Origin: Rhexocercosporidium sp. MPI-PUGE-AT-0058
Taxonomy: Eukaryota > Ascomycota > Leotiomycetes > Helotiales
DNA: 64,000 nt
Assembly: GCA_020746875.1 (NCBI GenBank)
Contig: JAGTJL010000023.1
Span: 744,001 to 808,000 of the forward strand
Reading direction: 5' to 3'
Position numbers and translations under genes: made by a program. A model generated the notes under the pieces. It was given only the letters and a program-made list of their open reading frames with translations, had not been told where the DNA came from and ran no database searches. Shown in pieces: positions 11,641 to 23,641 of the stretch. Numbering within the stretch: position 1 is the first letter of the stretch; each line of letters opens with the position of its first letter.

Positions 11641-14600
11641 CACGGAACTACGACAGACGAGAAACAGACTAGCTCGATCTTAATTTTTTTACTGTTAATA
11701 AGATTAGGCGAGGAAGAAGAACGGCAAAAGATTATAATACCGGTAAAGATTCGGACTTTAGACGGAAAAGTGCGGATCGAACGAGCACTTCTCGACAGCG
11801 GTGCCGAAGGCAATTATATTTCTCAGGCGCTTGTAATCGAATGCGGGTGGAAGCTTATAACTAATTAAATTAATTTAGCTACAATCGAAAGAAGAAAAGT
11901 TATTACTTACGGAACTTATTCCTTATAATTGCATATTATTGATAGCGAAGGCATTACGAAAGGGTATCGGCAGTCGTATATCGCTTGCGACTTCGAGATT
12001 CTAGGAGTTACTTTTATCTTAGGATTTCCTTAGCTTAAAGAAGTTGACCTTGCTATTAGCTTTCGATCGAAGACTTAATAGTTTTCTTTCGGAAAGAATC
12101 AGATTAACGTTATTTTTGCCAGGAAGTTTGCGAAGAAAACTCGGAAGGATTAAGTATATTACGTCGTATTTAACGCTAAAACTGTCGAAGGTGCCGAGTT
12201 GCTTCCGAAATATATCGATTACCAGGAGATCTTCAGCGAAACAGGTGCTGGAACGCTACTTGAATATTATCTGATAAAGCATCGAATCGACCTCGAACCT
12301 GGCAAGGAACTATTATAAGGACCTATTTACCTATTCTCCGAATCAGAGCTGATAATACTCCGAGAATACCTCGAAGCGAGTTTAAAGAAGGGTTGGATCC
12401 GAAGGTCTATTAGCCCTACAGGAGCGCTTATTCTGTTTATGCTTAAGAAGGGCGAAGGATTGCGATTATATATCGATTACAGAAGACTTAATACTATTAT
12501 AATAAAGAATCGGATTCTTTTATTCTTGATTAATAAAACCCTCGATCGGTTAAGACGCGCTAAAGTATTTATAAAACTAAACCTGAAGAATACGTATTAC
12601 TGGCTCCGAATCAAGTAAGGCGACGAATAGAAGACGGCATTTCGGACTCGATACGGATACTTTGAGTATTACGTGCTTCTTTTTAGACTCTCGAATGCTC
12701 TAGCGATATTTTAAGCTTATATTAATTAAATCTTAATTAGGTTAGTAGACGTTACTTATATAGTCTACTTAGACGATATCCTTATCTTCTCTGAGAGCAT
12801 CGAAGATTATACGGAAGCTATTCGGGAGGTCCTCGAAAAGCTTCGCACTTATAAACTTTACGCTAACCTCAAGAAATGCGCATTCGATACTGATATTATA
12901 GAGTTTTTAAGGTTCGTAATAAGCCCGATAGGTATCCGAATAGACCCCTCCCGAATCGAGAGTATCTAGAAATGGCTTTTACTTAAATCGTAGCAAGATA
13001 TATAAGTATTCTTAAGGTTTATTAACTTTTACCGCTGTTTTATTCGTAATTATGCAAAGATTACTTAACTTATTACTGATTTATTGAAAAGAATATAAAG
13101 AAGAAGGAAGACGGAGCTATTTCGATTCCCTCGCGCAGTTATTATAACGTTCTTAATCTTACGGGAGAGATTCTCTTAAGCTCCGATCCTTCGTTATTTC
13201 GACTTTTAATTAAAGATTCGGATAGAAACAGATACTTCGAAATTCGCTATTAGTAGAATCTTATTTCAATTATTCGGCAGCGGTACGAAGGCTCGATAGC
13301 ATTTTATTGTATTCTACTCGAAGAAGCTCTTTTCTATTGAGTAACGGTATGAAGTTCATGACGGAGAGCTAATAATAATAATATATATATTTAAGTAATA
13401 AAATTAATACTTCTGAGGCGTTTCCGATATTATTACGATCCGAATAGATTATTATAATCTTAAATATTTTATAACGAAACAGAAGCTTACCGGACGGCAA
13501 GCGAGGTAGGCCGATGAATTAACTGAATTCGATTTTGTTATTGAATATCGGACTAGAGCTATAAATCCTACTGATAAGCCTTCGCGAAGACCTGACTTCA
13601 GAGACTCGGAACTTAGTCGGAATGAAAACGAAGAAAAAGAGCAGTTACCGACGTTGTATCGGAAGCTACGCTTAGCTGCGATATTGCAGAAAAGAAGGCC
13701 TTTATTAATAGTATTTCTAAAATCGGGACTTAAATAATTTCGCACCGATGAATTATCGGAGTCAGATTAAGGATCGTTTATAAAAGATTTATAAGGCAGC
13801 GAAAAGCAATCGGAAAGGGTACGAGAGACCCCCGACAAGTCTATTACTAATATTACTAATTGTAAATAATATATACTACGGCGAGTAGCAGTTATATTAT
13901 TATAAACCGAAATAGCAGGCAGCGAACCTTTGGAACTGATTCAAAATATAATCCTTAATTTATAAAAGGCAGATCTTTTTATAATAAATAAGACGTACGA
14001 ATCGATTCCGAAGGGACGTCGAGCTAAGTCCGAAAGATATTAGAAGATATGCGAAGATAGATTATTACGATATCGTAGCAGGACTTATATGCTACTTAAG
14101 AAGTTATTTCGGAGTAAGATCTTAAGTATTAATTACGATAATACTGTAGCAAGATACTTTGGGTTCCGAAGAATCTTCGAATTGCTTTCGAGGAAATACT
14201 TTTAGCAAGGATTACGTATAAACGTTAAGAAATATATAAGCACTTGCGCAGAGTATTAAAAAAAGAAACTAAGAAGGCACCGACCTTACGGCGAGTTAGC
14301 CTCGTTTTTTATTTTTTTAAAATTTTAAAAAGAAATAATTATAAATTTTATTATAAACTTACCGCCGAATAAAAGAATAAGTCGAATATACGATTTTATT
14401 CTCGTAATCGTTAATCGATTTACGAAGTTAATTCGGTATATCCCCGTGACGAAGACGATTACTGTACTCGAGCTAGCCGAGCTTTTTATATAATATATAT
14501 ATAAGGACTTTAGATGCCTTAAGGATATTATTACCGACAGAAGTTCTATCTTTATAAGCAAGTTTTAATCTTTAATAATATTTTACTTTCAGGTTCGACG

Positions 14601-15372
14601 CCGATTTAGTATTATATTTTATCCGCAAACTAATGGGCAAACCGAATAATAAAATTAAATCTTAGAATTTTATTTGAGAATATATTATAATTACTACTAA
14701 GATAATTAGGCCTTTAAGCTAATTTTAGCGGAATTCATATATAATAATTCGGTGCATGCATTTACTAATTCGATATCTTTTCGGATGCTATACGGGTTTA
14801 ACTCGGAGCTTGGTTCGAACGTCGAGGACGACGTCCAAGAAAGAAAGGCACCTGCTGCAATTAAAAGAATAAGACTTTTATAATAGGAAAAAGAAGTACT
14901 TACGGAGAAGCTTCGAATTGCTTCCGAATCTTATAAGAAGTTCTATAATATTAAATATAAAAAAACTAAGTTTTAAGTCGGAGATATGGTTTTGCTAGCT
15001 ATAAAGCACCTTCGATAATTAAAGCCTTCTCGGAAGCTTACTAATAAATTTCTAAGGCCTTTTAAAGTTAAGAGAGTTATTTATAGCCACGGTTAAGCAT
15101 ATCAGCTCGAACTGCCCCCGACTTACTGTATTCACGATACTTTTTATATATCATTTTTAGAACTGTAATAAGGACGAAAGGGAATCGAAGCTAGACCGGA
15201 AGCAATTCAAGTATAAGAGCAAAAAGAGTTCGAAGTTAAGTTTATTTAAGCTTATAAGGATACGAGGCAAGGCCGTTTATATTTAGTCTGTTAAAAGAAT
15301 TACTTTACTGCAGATAATACTTAAGAGCTTATAAGTTATTTTATATACGCTAAAAATATATTATAAGAATAT
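11641..15372 (+). pseudogene. gypsy pol: protease, RT, RNase H, integrase, chromodomain
   Basis: Protease motif LLDSGAEGNYIS at about 11785-11822. RT has LRLYIDYRRLN (about 12463-12495) and the catalytic box VYLDDILIFS (about 12762-12790). RNase H has ETDTSKFAISRILFQ (about 13226-13270). Integrase has QTNGQTE (about 14628-14646) after the core, and a GPF-like KFLRPFKVKRVIY (about 15043-15085). The tail at about 15255-15365 reads YLVC-KNYFTADNT, resembling a chromodomain (YLVKWKGY..ENTWEP), so the element is probably a chromovirus that targets heterochromatin. Many stops and Cys/His losses are RIP-type. Order RT-RNase H-integrase fixes the gypsy superfamily. Confidence 0.85.
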
Positions 15373-15439
15373 TTAAGAGATATATTAAGAGAAAGGAAAT
15401 CGGAATCACGACGGAAGTTGCGAAAATAAAAGGATTAAG

Positions 15440-16240
15440 AGCAGAAGTCTTTATTTAAGCCCCGAAAGGCGCCGGAGGTAAAACGAAAGAAGCCCGAAGG
15501 CATAAACCGTAATATAATAAAAGCCCGAAGGCGCTATTTACAGCTCGAGGCTGCCCTCGCTAGAAGAAAGGAAGCGGCGGGCCCGAAGGTCCTCTTCCAT
15601 ATTTTTATCTTCATTCTCATCCTTCTCCTTCTTAATTTCGCCCTCGGGGACCTATCGAAGTCAATACGGAGGAAATACGAAAGTATATTAATACTTATAA
15701 GGATACGACGTAATAACTCTCGAAAGAGAGCGTTAGTCTTATTCTGCGCAGCGAGAAACTAGCGAAAGAAGGCATTAATAATAGCAGCAGCGGTAAGAGT
15801 AGTAGTAGTAGCGGCGGCAGGACGGGGGATAGCGGAAGCGGAACAGAAGGAAGACGAGGCGTTATCGCTAATAAACCGGGCGGCCTGAGCAGATCGGTTT
15901 ACCGCGGCTATTACGGTAATAATTAAGTCCCGAACCTCGTCGGCCGAGGCAAAACCGGAGGCGAAGTTATCCTAGGCCGTAAGTAGCTTTAAAGTAAGGT
16001 CGTATACTTCCTCGGGGAACTATCGGAGTTAATACGAATGCTCTGATATTTGTTAAGAACGAAGGAATATCGGAATACTTACGGCGATATACCGGGACTT
16101 CTGATCGCGGCAGCGATTATACTTAGTATTATTGGCCTTCGAAAAGGTATAAACGTGGTTTACTACGCTATTAGTAAGGTGGCGGGCGCAGCGGTAGCAA
16201 ATCGAAGCTATAACGAAAGTAAGTCGGATATATAGTCTAA
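15440..16240 (-). other. GC-rich segment between pol and 3' LTR with an antisense open stretch
   Basis: Unlike the rest of the element this segment keeps many Gly/Ser/Ala codons. On the minus strand a frame runs from about 16020 to about 15755 with two TAG stops, giving for example SADEVRDLIITVIAAVN and FISDNASSS, followed by a poly-Thr/Ala patch from CTA/GCA triplet repeats (about 15780-15830). A roughly 27-bp sequence with CTCGGGGA-CTATCG is repeated directly at about 15649 and 16010. It could be an antisense accessory ORF, as some fungal gypsy elements have, or captured host sequence. No family recognised. The 61-codon forward frame at 16050-16235 overlaps it and is likely chance. Confidence 0.3.
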
Positions 16241-16589
16241 TATAATATAATATAATATAACGAGGGGGAGACGGAAAGACAGCGAAACCAGATCGGAGGG
16301 GAGGATGATAATATTAACTGAAAGTTGGATTTATTTAAGGGCTAAAATATAAATAACTTATAGCAGAACTCGCTATATTGCTTAATTACGCGAACTATTA
16401 CTGATCTGGACCCGTTCATATTCCGATTTAAGTCCGTAATATTATTATTTACTTTATAAGTAGACTACTCTTATTCTAAGGAATCGAGTCCGATTTAAGT
16501 CCGTATGTATTTCGATTTACGTCCGCTATATTATAATCACCGCTATATTACCTCGTATCTTAAGAACAAGATTCTAGGAAAGAGAGTAA

Positions 16590-16791
16590 TATCAGGAGTA
16601 AAATCTAATATAAGGAAGGTCGGGGGTTATACGGAAGGTTTGCAAGCTTAATACGGATCACGTGTTAATATCTTTATTTATTTACTTCGGAGGGGAGTAG
16701 AAAGGATTTAGAAGGCTAGAAATCAGTCTGAATTATAATTAATATACCTTGAACGTTTCGAATAGTAATTCCCTATCATTTGAACCTTACA
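16590..16791 (+). repeat. 3' LTR of the gypsy element (202 bp)
   Basis: Starts TATCAGGAGTAAAATC (TG to TA by transition) and ends GAACCTTACA. It is followed by the target duplication GCTAT at 16792-16796. Confidence 0.95.
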
Positions 16792-16796
16792 GCTAT

Positions 16797-18190
16797 CCCG
16801 TTTTAAGAAAGGAAATAAGGGCTAATATATTTATATATATACCTTTTTTACTTATAATAATGCGTCCATTTATTAAATTCGAATTCCCCGGCGTTATCGA
16901 GCTTAAAAGCTTTAATATTCGCCATAAATTTATATTTAACGCTATTTTAACTATTAAATTAATTATTAATTATATTACAAAAGTCGATTAAGACGTCATA
17001 AGCGTCGGCTTTGAGTTTTAAGGCGTATAGCCAAATAGCTCTTAATCTTCTATATATAATAATAAGGAAATAGCGCTCTCCTTTAAGTCCTTTGATTTTA
17101 AAAGGCCTTATAATATTAATATCGAATATAGTCAAGAGTATCGCATTTAATATAGGCTTTTTACTGCCGATTACGTGTATTTTGCCGCTATTATAAGCGT
17201 TACAATCGGCTAGCTCTACGTCTTTTCGTTAAATTTTCTTTAATCTATGGCTTTTCTCGATCGTTTTAAGAATCGACTCTTTATTTATATGCACTAGCCT
17301 CTTATAATAAAAGACTAGCGGCGAATTTGAATCTATTTAATATATTATAGGTTCAAAAGCGTTAATATCGACTTCCGCTTAAACGTAATAAGCGTTATAG
17401 TCTCATTTAGCCTATAATTAGCCTTTTTTATACTTTAATAAAGCACCGTTCTCGGTAAAATTAATTAACTAGCCTTTCTTAGTCATTTCCCTTAAGCTTA
17501 AAAGGGTCGTTTTTAGCCCCGGAATATAATTTACCCGTTAAATAACTACTTTTATGCCGTTATTACCTTTTATAGGAATATCTCCCGTGCTTAGTATCGA
17601 TAATACGTCGCTATTAGCGATTATAACCGATTTGCGAAGGGTAGGTTAATAGTTAAGTAACTATCCCTTATTAGGCGTATAGTGCTCGCTAGCACCAGAG
17701 TCTAAAACTAGTCTGTAATTATAGACGGTTCTAAAAGCTTGATTTGCAATATCTCCTTCTAATTGGTCAGAATCGGACTCGCTTAATTCCTCTATAGTAT
17801 TTATAAAAGTACTTATAATTAAAGGTTTAAGCTGCACTTTAGGCTTCACATTTGACTTATCCTTTGGTAAGGGTAAGTCGTTTGTGTATGCCTTTATAGG
17901 CTTTTTAACCCTTATGTGCTTATTAAGCGGCGTATAAGTCTTAAATACGGCTATAATAGCTTTTATAGACTCTATTTTTAATTTGCCTTTTGATTCCTTA
18001 GCCTTTTTAGGCTTATTATTAGGCCTTTTATTCGGGTTTTCCGAATTATTAAGCCTTAGCTTAAGGTGTAAGACTTAGCATATAGACGTTATATATCCCG
18101 TGACTTTGCACTTATTATAGTGCTTCTTATTACCGCCTTTGCCGCCTTTAAACGCTTTATTAACGTTAAGGTCAGCGTTAGCGCTCATAC
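16797..18190 (-). pseudogene. Ty1/copia gag C-terminus, protease and integrase start, RIP-decayed
   Basis: Reads right to left from about 18187. First comes a Gly/Lys-rich gag tail with a knuckle-like HYNKCKVTGYITSIC (about 18130-18070), then a Lys-rich linker. An open stretch at 17849-17661 ends in LVLDSGASEHYTPNKG, the copia aspartic protease active site. An integrase region with several stops continues to 16797, where the frame is cut by the gypsy insertion and continues at 10065. With 7570-10065 it forms a single element of about 3.9 kb of remaining coding DNA. Confidence 0.8.
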
Positions 18191-18593
18191 TGAAAAGAAG
18201 AGATTTGGTATGAATAATAATTCTATTACTTCGGGGGAAACTAGGTCTATATAATTACTTTTAGGCGCCAAGCTATTTAGCTCTCGCATCGGCTATTTGC
18301 TCTCGCATCGGTTATTAGCTTTATATTGAAACTAGCTTTGTATCAAGACTAGCTTTATATTACCAGAGCTTCCGAGGTTTAAAACACGGAAGCTTAAGGC
18401 TTAATGAAGCCACTGTTTTAGCCCTGAATAACCCTTTACTGGAAGCTTAAAGCTTCCGAGGTTCAAAGCACGGAAGCCGAGGCTTTATGCGAAGCCGGAG
18501 CTTTATGCAAAGGTAGTTGAGTTATAGAAAGGTATGCTTAATATAATCTTATATTATTAAGCGAGTTTAGCCGAGGCTTAATATAATCTTATA
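18191..18593 (-). repeat. LTR copy of the TGAAAAG...TCTTATA family, decayed
   Basis: Homologous end to end to the solo LTRs at 28730-29077 and 60093-60482: same left end TGAAAAGAAGAGATTTGG, same CTCGCATCGG-TATT repeats, same right end TAATATAATCTTATA. It is the longest copy because it duplicates the CTTCCGAGGTT-AA-CACGGAAGC block (18370 and 18448). Left flank is CATAC and the right flank reads ATACCC. A target duplication CATAC would fit if one ATAC unit of a tandem ATACATAC was lost, but this is inference. Confidence 0.75.
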
Positions 18594-21500
18594 CCCGACG
18601 CTTAAGACCGCGCTCTTAGTCGTATGGCCTTCTAAAGTAAATTATAACTTGTGGTGTCGACTTCCGTTTAAGGCCTATATTATTCTAGAAGTTTAATATA
18701 TTACTTAAAATACTTCTTTTAATTGCGCTCTTAAACGTTAATTGTCTTAAAGTGTCGGCTCGTTTTAAGACTTAATTAAGGTGTTTATAAATAAGAAGTC
18801 TAATACTCTTTTTTAATTAAATTACCCTCGAGTTCTTATTAACGAGCGACTAAATAAAATTAAAAGCTATTAAATTAATTAAAAGTAGCGTATTTACTTT
18901 TATTAACTTAGCTAAAGGGGGAGTAAATAGCTCTACCCCCGAGCTTAAAAGTTTAATTAGAGGTTTTAATACCTCTGAGCTTATAAGCTCGTCGACTTTT
19001 ATAGCGCTCATTGCTTCGCTTAGTTATTCTCCGTTTAAAGTAATAAACGGTATTTTTAATTCTAATATATTAAGTGCGCTTAGTTAATTAATTATAATAA
19101 AATTAACGTCTTAATTTCTCTTTTTTTCTTTTAGTATTTTCGTAAAATCTTTTAATATTAAGCGCGGCTAGCCGACCGCTTTCTTTATATTTAAAGAGCT
19201 TAAATAAAAGAAGGTTTCGTTAAAAGTAATATTCCGAGTCATTATTACACACTATAATTAAGGCACTTAAATCCTATAAATATTAAATAAAACGTATTTA
19301 ATTAAGTAACTAAAGTGCGTTCGCAGGTTGACTTTAAAAGCTCTCTTTTAACGGAAAGCTTCTCGGTCTTTAATTATAAAGTAGGCTTTATAGCCGTACG
19401 CATATAAGTTGCTTTAATTAGGCCGTAAATCGGTTATCAGCTTTAGCGTGAGCTTAAGGTCGTAATACCGAAAATACTGCCTAAACTAAGCTTAAAACAC
19501 TTCGTTAAGACTCTTAAAGCCTTTATAAGTAAATAAACTTATATTATAAAGAATAATTGCCGTCATTACTGATTCCGTTTAAAGCGCCCGAGGTAAATTA
19601 ACAGAAAAGCGTATTTTAATCGATTTATTAATTATTTCTTTACCTACGCGCTTAGCTCTTTTATTAAGTTAATATATATATAAGGGAATAGATTTAATAT
19701 TAATATTACTTTTTTTATACTACTTTTCATATTTAATTAATTTATTAATCCTTATAATTAAGCTATTGTTATCTTGGCGTATTTTGCAAACCGAGAGCCC
19801 GAATTGACGTTTTATTTACGCCTTAAACGGTTTAAGAATATTTAAGACGGCGATTAACTCTTTAATTTTTAAAAACCGCCCGTAGAATTTCTTATTATAT
19901 TTATCTTTAATTAATAAAAGCTAGTTATTCCCGTTAAATCCTATTAAAGACAAATAAATCTTAAGAAATATAATAAAAAGGACGGGTAATTACTCTTTTT
20001 AATTAACGACGACTTATTACTTATTATATAATAGCTACCGCATATTACTCGCATTCTAATCGAGTTAAGCCTTAAATCTCGACGTTACGCGCATTTTTTA
20101 TTAAGTTTTCTAAGGCTTCCTTTCCTAAGTGACTTACGCGCAAATGCCATAAGTGGGCTTCGTCGACTCGTGGCTTTAAATATCGTCTACTTAATTAAAA
20201 GCCTTAGTAAATGCTTCTTTTTAACGTTAAAAACATTAAAAAGCTATAATTAAGTAAATTAAAATACGGCGAGTAATTAAAGAAACTAAAAAATAATTAA
20301 AAGGCTTATATTTAAAAAAAGCTAAGTTAAATTATTATTATAATTACTTTAAAATTAAATTATTTTTAGTTATTCTCGTACGTAAAATACAATTTAAATT
20401 ATTATATTAAACTCTTATTTATAAAAGGCAAGCTTTTGAAATAATATTAATATTAAAGCCTTTAATAATAGCGACGTTCGAGAGGATTAAATCGCTTATA
20501 TTTAGTCTGTTAAGGCCGTAAAGAGCACTTTTAAAGACTTGAGTACCGCGGCCTTTAATTATTAAGCTTAATATTCCGGCCTTAACGTTATTATCCGTAA
20601 TAGATTTAATAAAGCTTTTAAAGATAAGGAAAGCTTTTAAATTTATTAAATAAGTAGTAACTCCGTTATTAAGTAAAGTACTTTTTACGAGCGGATAACG
20701 ATTTATATTTATAATAGCGTATACCCCCGCAATAGCGAGAGCTTCGTCGAGAAATTCAGGGTTTATAAGGTAAGCTTAAAAGTTTTTAAGGTATTTTACT
20801 TTTGTTAAAGTAATTAGTTTTAAAGCCATAAGAGTTATTAATACTTAAGTAAAAAAGGAATTACCGAAAGATAGCCCGGAAGCTAGTTATATTATTAATA
20901 ATATATTCTCGCTGAGTTTAGTAATTTCTTAACGGAAGTTAAGGAAGTCGCTCTTTAATTAGAGTCGAATCTCTTTAATTTTCTTTATTAATAATAAGTT
21001 CTTAAGGTTATTTGCCGTCGAGCCGTCGTAGTAATACCGAAGTCTATAATAATTGATGGCCTTATGACAGTAAAAGTAATACTTATACGGGCAGGTATTT
21101 ATTTACGTATTTAGCGACTAATTTCGTTAAACCGACGGGGTTGCGGGAGTATTTAATTTTCTTTTAAGAATAGCATATAAGTTTATTGTTTTTTATTATT
21201 TAAAGGCTATAAGTAATTCCTTATTAAAAGTAAATAATTAATTAACGTAATTAAATAAAGAGTATTAGTTTACTACCTCGAGAGTATTATTTCTTAATAA
21301 TTCAGAGTGCCGTTCGCGCGCCTATTCCGGTGCGAGCTTTTCTTGCACCGCCTTAATAAAGTCAAGCATTACTAGCGGTCTTTTAACGTTTAATAAGTCG
21401 TATAAGAGAGGATTTTAATAAGCCGCTCTTCATTCTTAGAGTTACTCCTTAAGATTAACTCGCCTTGCCTTAATAATAATAAGCTTTTTCCTATAAGTAG

Positions 21501-22410
21501 ATTATATTAACGTATAAGCACTTATTTCCGAAGGGGCGTAATTTCTCTTAAGGATTTAAAGGAATAATTAAAGAGTTTATAACTTTAATTAAAAGTCTCT
21601 GTCTATTATCTCGGTTAATTACTCCTTTTTTATATAAGCTTATTCGTTCTCGCATTCCTTAACTACTCCTTAATAAATAAAAGAATTAATTATTTCTTAA
21701 ATTCACTTATAAACTGCCTTATAAACTCGAGCTTTTTCCGTTTATTATACGAGCTTTTTTACGTTTTCTTTTATAAAAGTAATATATATTAAAGCCATAT
21801 TCTTAATTATAGCCTTTACTAATAGTAATACGCTCGGCTTAAGGCCTTTCTCTATAAGGTCGCGAGTATTTTTGTCTTACTTCGCCTAAGCCTAGAAATT
21901 ATACTTAATAACTTCTTTATTTTATTATACTTTTAAATTATTTAATAATAAGGGTTTCGGTTCGGCGTTAAAAAGGTTAAGAGTAATTAATAATATAAGA
22001 TTTATTAAATTTTATATTTTATAAAAGATATAAAATAATTTAAACGCTTAATATTAAGGAGTCTAAGTGCGCTTATTATAATTAAAAGGGGTTCGATTAT
22101 TTAAAAAAGAAACTAAAGTTAAGCTATTATAGCGAAGGAGTTCCTCTCGTGAGCTCCGAGTATTCAATAAAGAAGGAAGGACTAAAGAGGTATCGAGTCC
22201 AGTTGCTCGGCTTTTATATTCGTTTAGAATAAAATTAAAGAGTTAATAAAAAAACAGCGGTATAAATTACACTTTATAATAAAGTGGAAAACTCTATAAT
22301 GTATAGCAGATGCTTTTTACTTATAAACTTGCCTTATAGGCTTTATTTAAATTAATAGCACATAAAGGGAAAAACACTAACTTAATAGCTTTATTAACGG
22401 GACTTATAAC
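18594..22410 (-). pseudogene. Ty1/copia family B, gag to integrase, RT missing
   Basis: Reads right to left from its LTR at 22411-22594. Recognisable: a decayed Tyr/Cys-rich knuckle-like patch near 21050, integrase pieces QFGLSVCKIRQDNN (about 19800-19760), and the post-integrase copia block ending in a ..VIMTRNITFNETFFY motif (about 19260-19210; compare VIRTRDVTFDE in active copia proteins). Left of about 18660 no RT or RNase H follows, so the element is truncated on its 3' side. The copy at 56139-59374 is homologous over most of its length. All frames are stop-rich. Confidence 0.7.
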
Positions 22411-22594
22411 TGTAGTTTAAAAGTGAATTAAAGCATTATAAGTAGTTATAATTAAATTAAAGTGATTAATTATTATTTTAAAAGCTCTAAAAATCAGGAG
22501 AAGACAGTTGTTTTCCTGAAGGCGGTCTACAGTAGCAGAACTTAATTAAGTCACGTGCAGTGCCAAGAGAGCAGCTGCCCGTGCCTATACGACA
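22411..22594 (-). repeat. 5' LTR of copia family B (184 bp)
   Basis: On the minus strand it starts TGTCGTATAGGCACGGGC and ends TTTAAACTACA, with TG...CA ends. It is followed inward by GTTATAAGTCCCG, the position of a primer-binding site. Near-identical to 4483-4664 and 59375-59561. It contains GCAGCTGC-like and GTCACGTGCAG segments that resisted RIP. Confidence 0.75.
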
Positions 22595-23641
22595 ATAATT
22601 ATACTTTTTTAAACTTGTATTTTGGTGTTTTTTAGAAGAGTGTACATCCTTTTGCTTCCCCCTTGAGTCGTATTTACTTGCGCGATCGCAGACAAATAAT
22701 GCACGGAATGGCTTGGAATCTTATTGTTTAAGAGCATAGCCGTTAGCTTTCGCATGCGCTTAGCATGCAGCAAATCCAGTAGTAATATCTCTATAAATTG
22801 CTGCGGGAGGTGCGGGACTATAAGGTCGAGAAATAGAAGCCATAATAGTGGTAGTAGTAATAGTAGTAATGGTATTCTAAAGTGTTTACTTAGGTAATCT
22901 AAATAGCTTCAATTTTCAATTCCAGGGGCTGATTACATAATAATAAACTTTATGAAATACATAAGTGGCCCTTGCCACGTAGTACAAATTAGTATAATAT
23001 AGCGAGGTTGATAAATAACACTCGCTAAGTCAATAAAATTTTAGCGTATGACGGTTTAGCTATTCACGTATAGCGATTTAGCTGTACCCTATTTTAAATA
23101 TTAATTACTTTAATCATTAATTTTTTTTAAAAAAAAAATATCGAACAAGCCTTAAGACCCTGAGGATCTCATAGCTTGTCTGCGCTCTAAAAGTTTCCCC
23201 TGGATTCGTCGGGGTCCAGTCTGCAGTAGTGCGGCGCGGTCCGTCCACGCGAACGACCTGGAACTCTTTGGCCCCAGTCATCAAAGAACCTTGCATATGT
23301 AATTTCCTTGGTCAAAATAAATACCGTTTTTGCTTCTTCATTCTGCTTGAGCCAATATTGTTAGCGTCGGGAACCCTTGATATATGTTCTTACCTGGTTC
23401 TTCTGCTGATAAAGGGACCACATGAATCTGGCAACCTTATCAGCTTTTTTGAGAGTAGCCCCTTACTCGTACCTCACTTTGCTTGGAAGTTAGAACTCGA
23501 GCAATTGTCGCGGTCCCATTTCCCGATGTCAGTCTGCTTCTTAATGAGTCCTTCGCAAGCCTTAACTGCTGGGATGGTCGGATCTCCTTATTGCCCTGAC
23601 TCACTTCGAAGCACATTTCGATTCACGCTATCGCCGAAGCG
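22595..23641 (+). other. Upstream region of the LysM/CBM18 gene, no gene called
   Basis: Moderate GC. It contains two close TATAGCGATTTAGC/TATGACGGTTTAGC repeats (about 23045-23085), a long A run (about 23130) and a GCATGC-GCTTAGCATGC palindrome near 22753. An open frame at 23229-23645 (138 codons) overlaps the start of the downstream gene by a few bases in another frame. Its composition shows no domain or codon pattern, so I treat it as chance or 5' UTR. Confidence 0.4.

Larger units (their letters stand above)
10066..16791 (+). mobile_element. Complete Ty3/gypsy retrotransposon nested in copia, TSD GCTAT
   Basis: A 6,726-bp element: 202-bp LTRs at both ends, TG at the left end, CA at the right end, and perfect GCTAT duplications at 10061-10065 and 16792-16796. 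Between the LTRs the order is gag, protease, RT, RNase H, integrase, chromodomain-like tail, then a GC-rich non-pol segment. A purine-rich tract (about 16576-16589) just before the 3' LTR fits a polypurine tract. The coding regions carry many RIP-type stops, so it is not autonomous. It entered a copia integrase reading frame. Confidence 0.95.

Noticed and set aside
12044..12274. 76-codon forward frame inside gypsy pol
   Set aside because: It lies in another frame over the region between protease and RT motifs; shadow.
13452..13745. 97-codon minus-strand frame in gypsy pol
   Set aside because: Antisense to the RNase H/integrase region; low-complexity shadow.
16749..16991. 80-codon forward frame across the 3' LTR boundary
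   Set aside because: Spans the LTR, the duplication and copia antisense; cannot be a gene.
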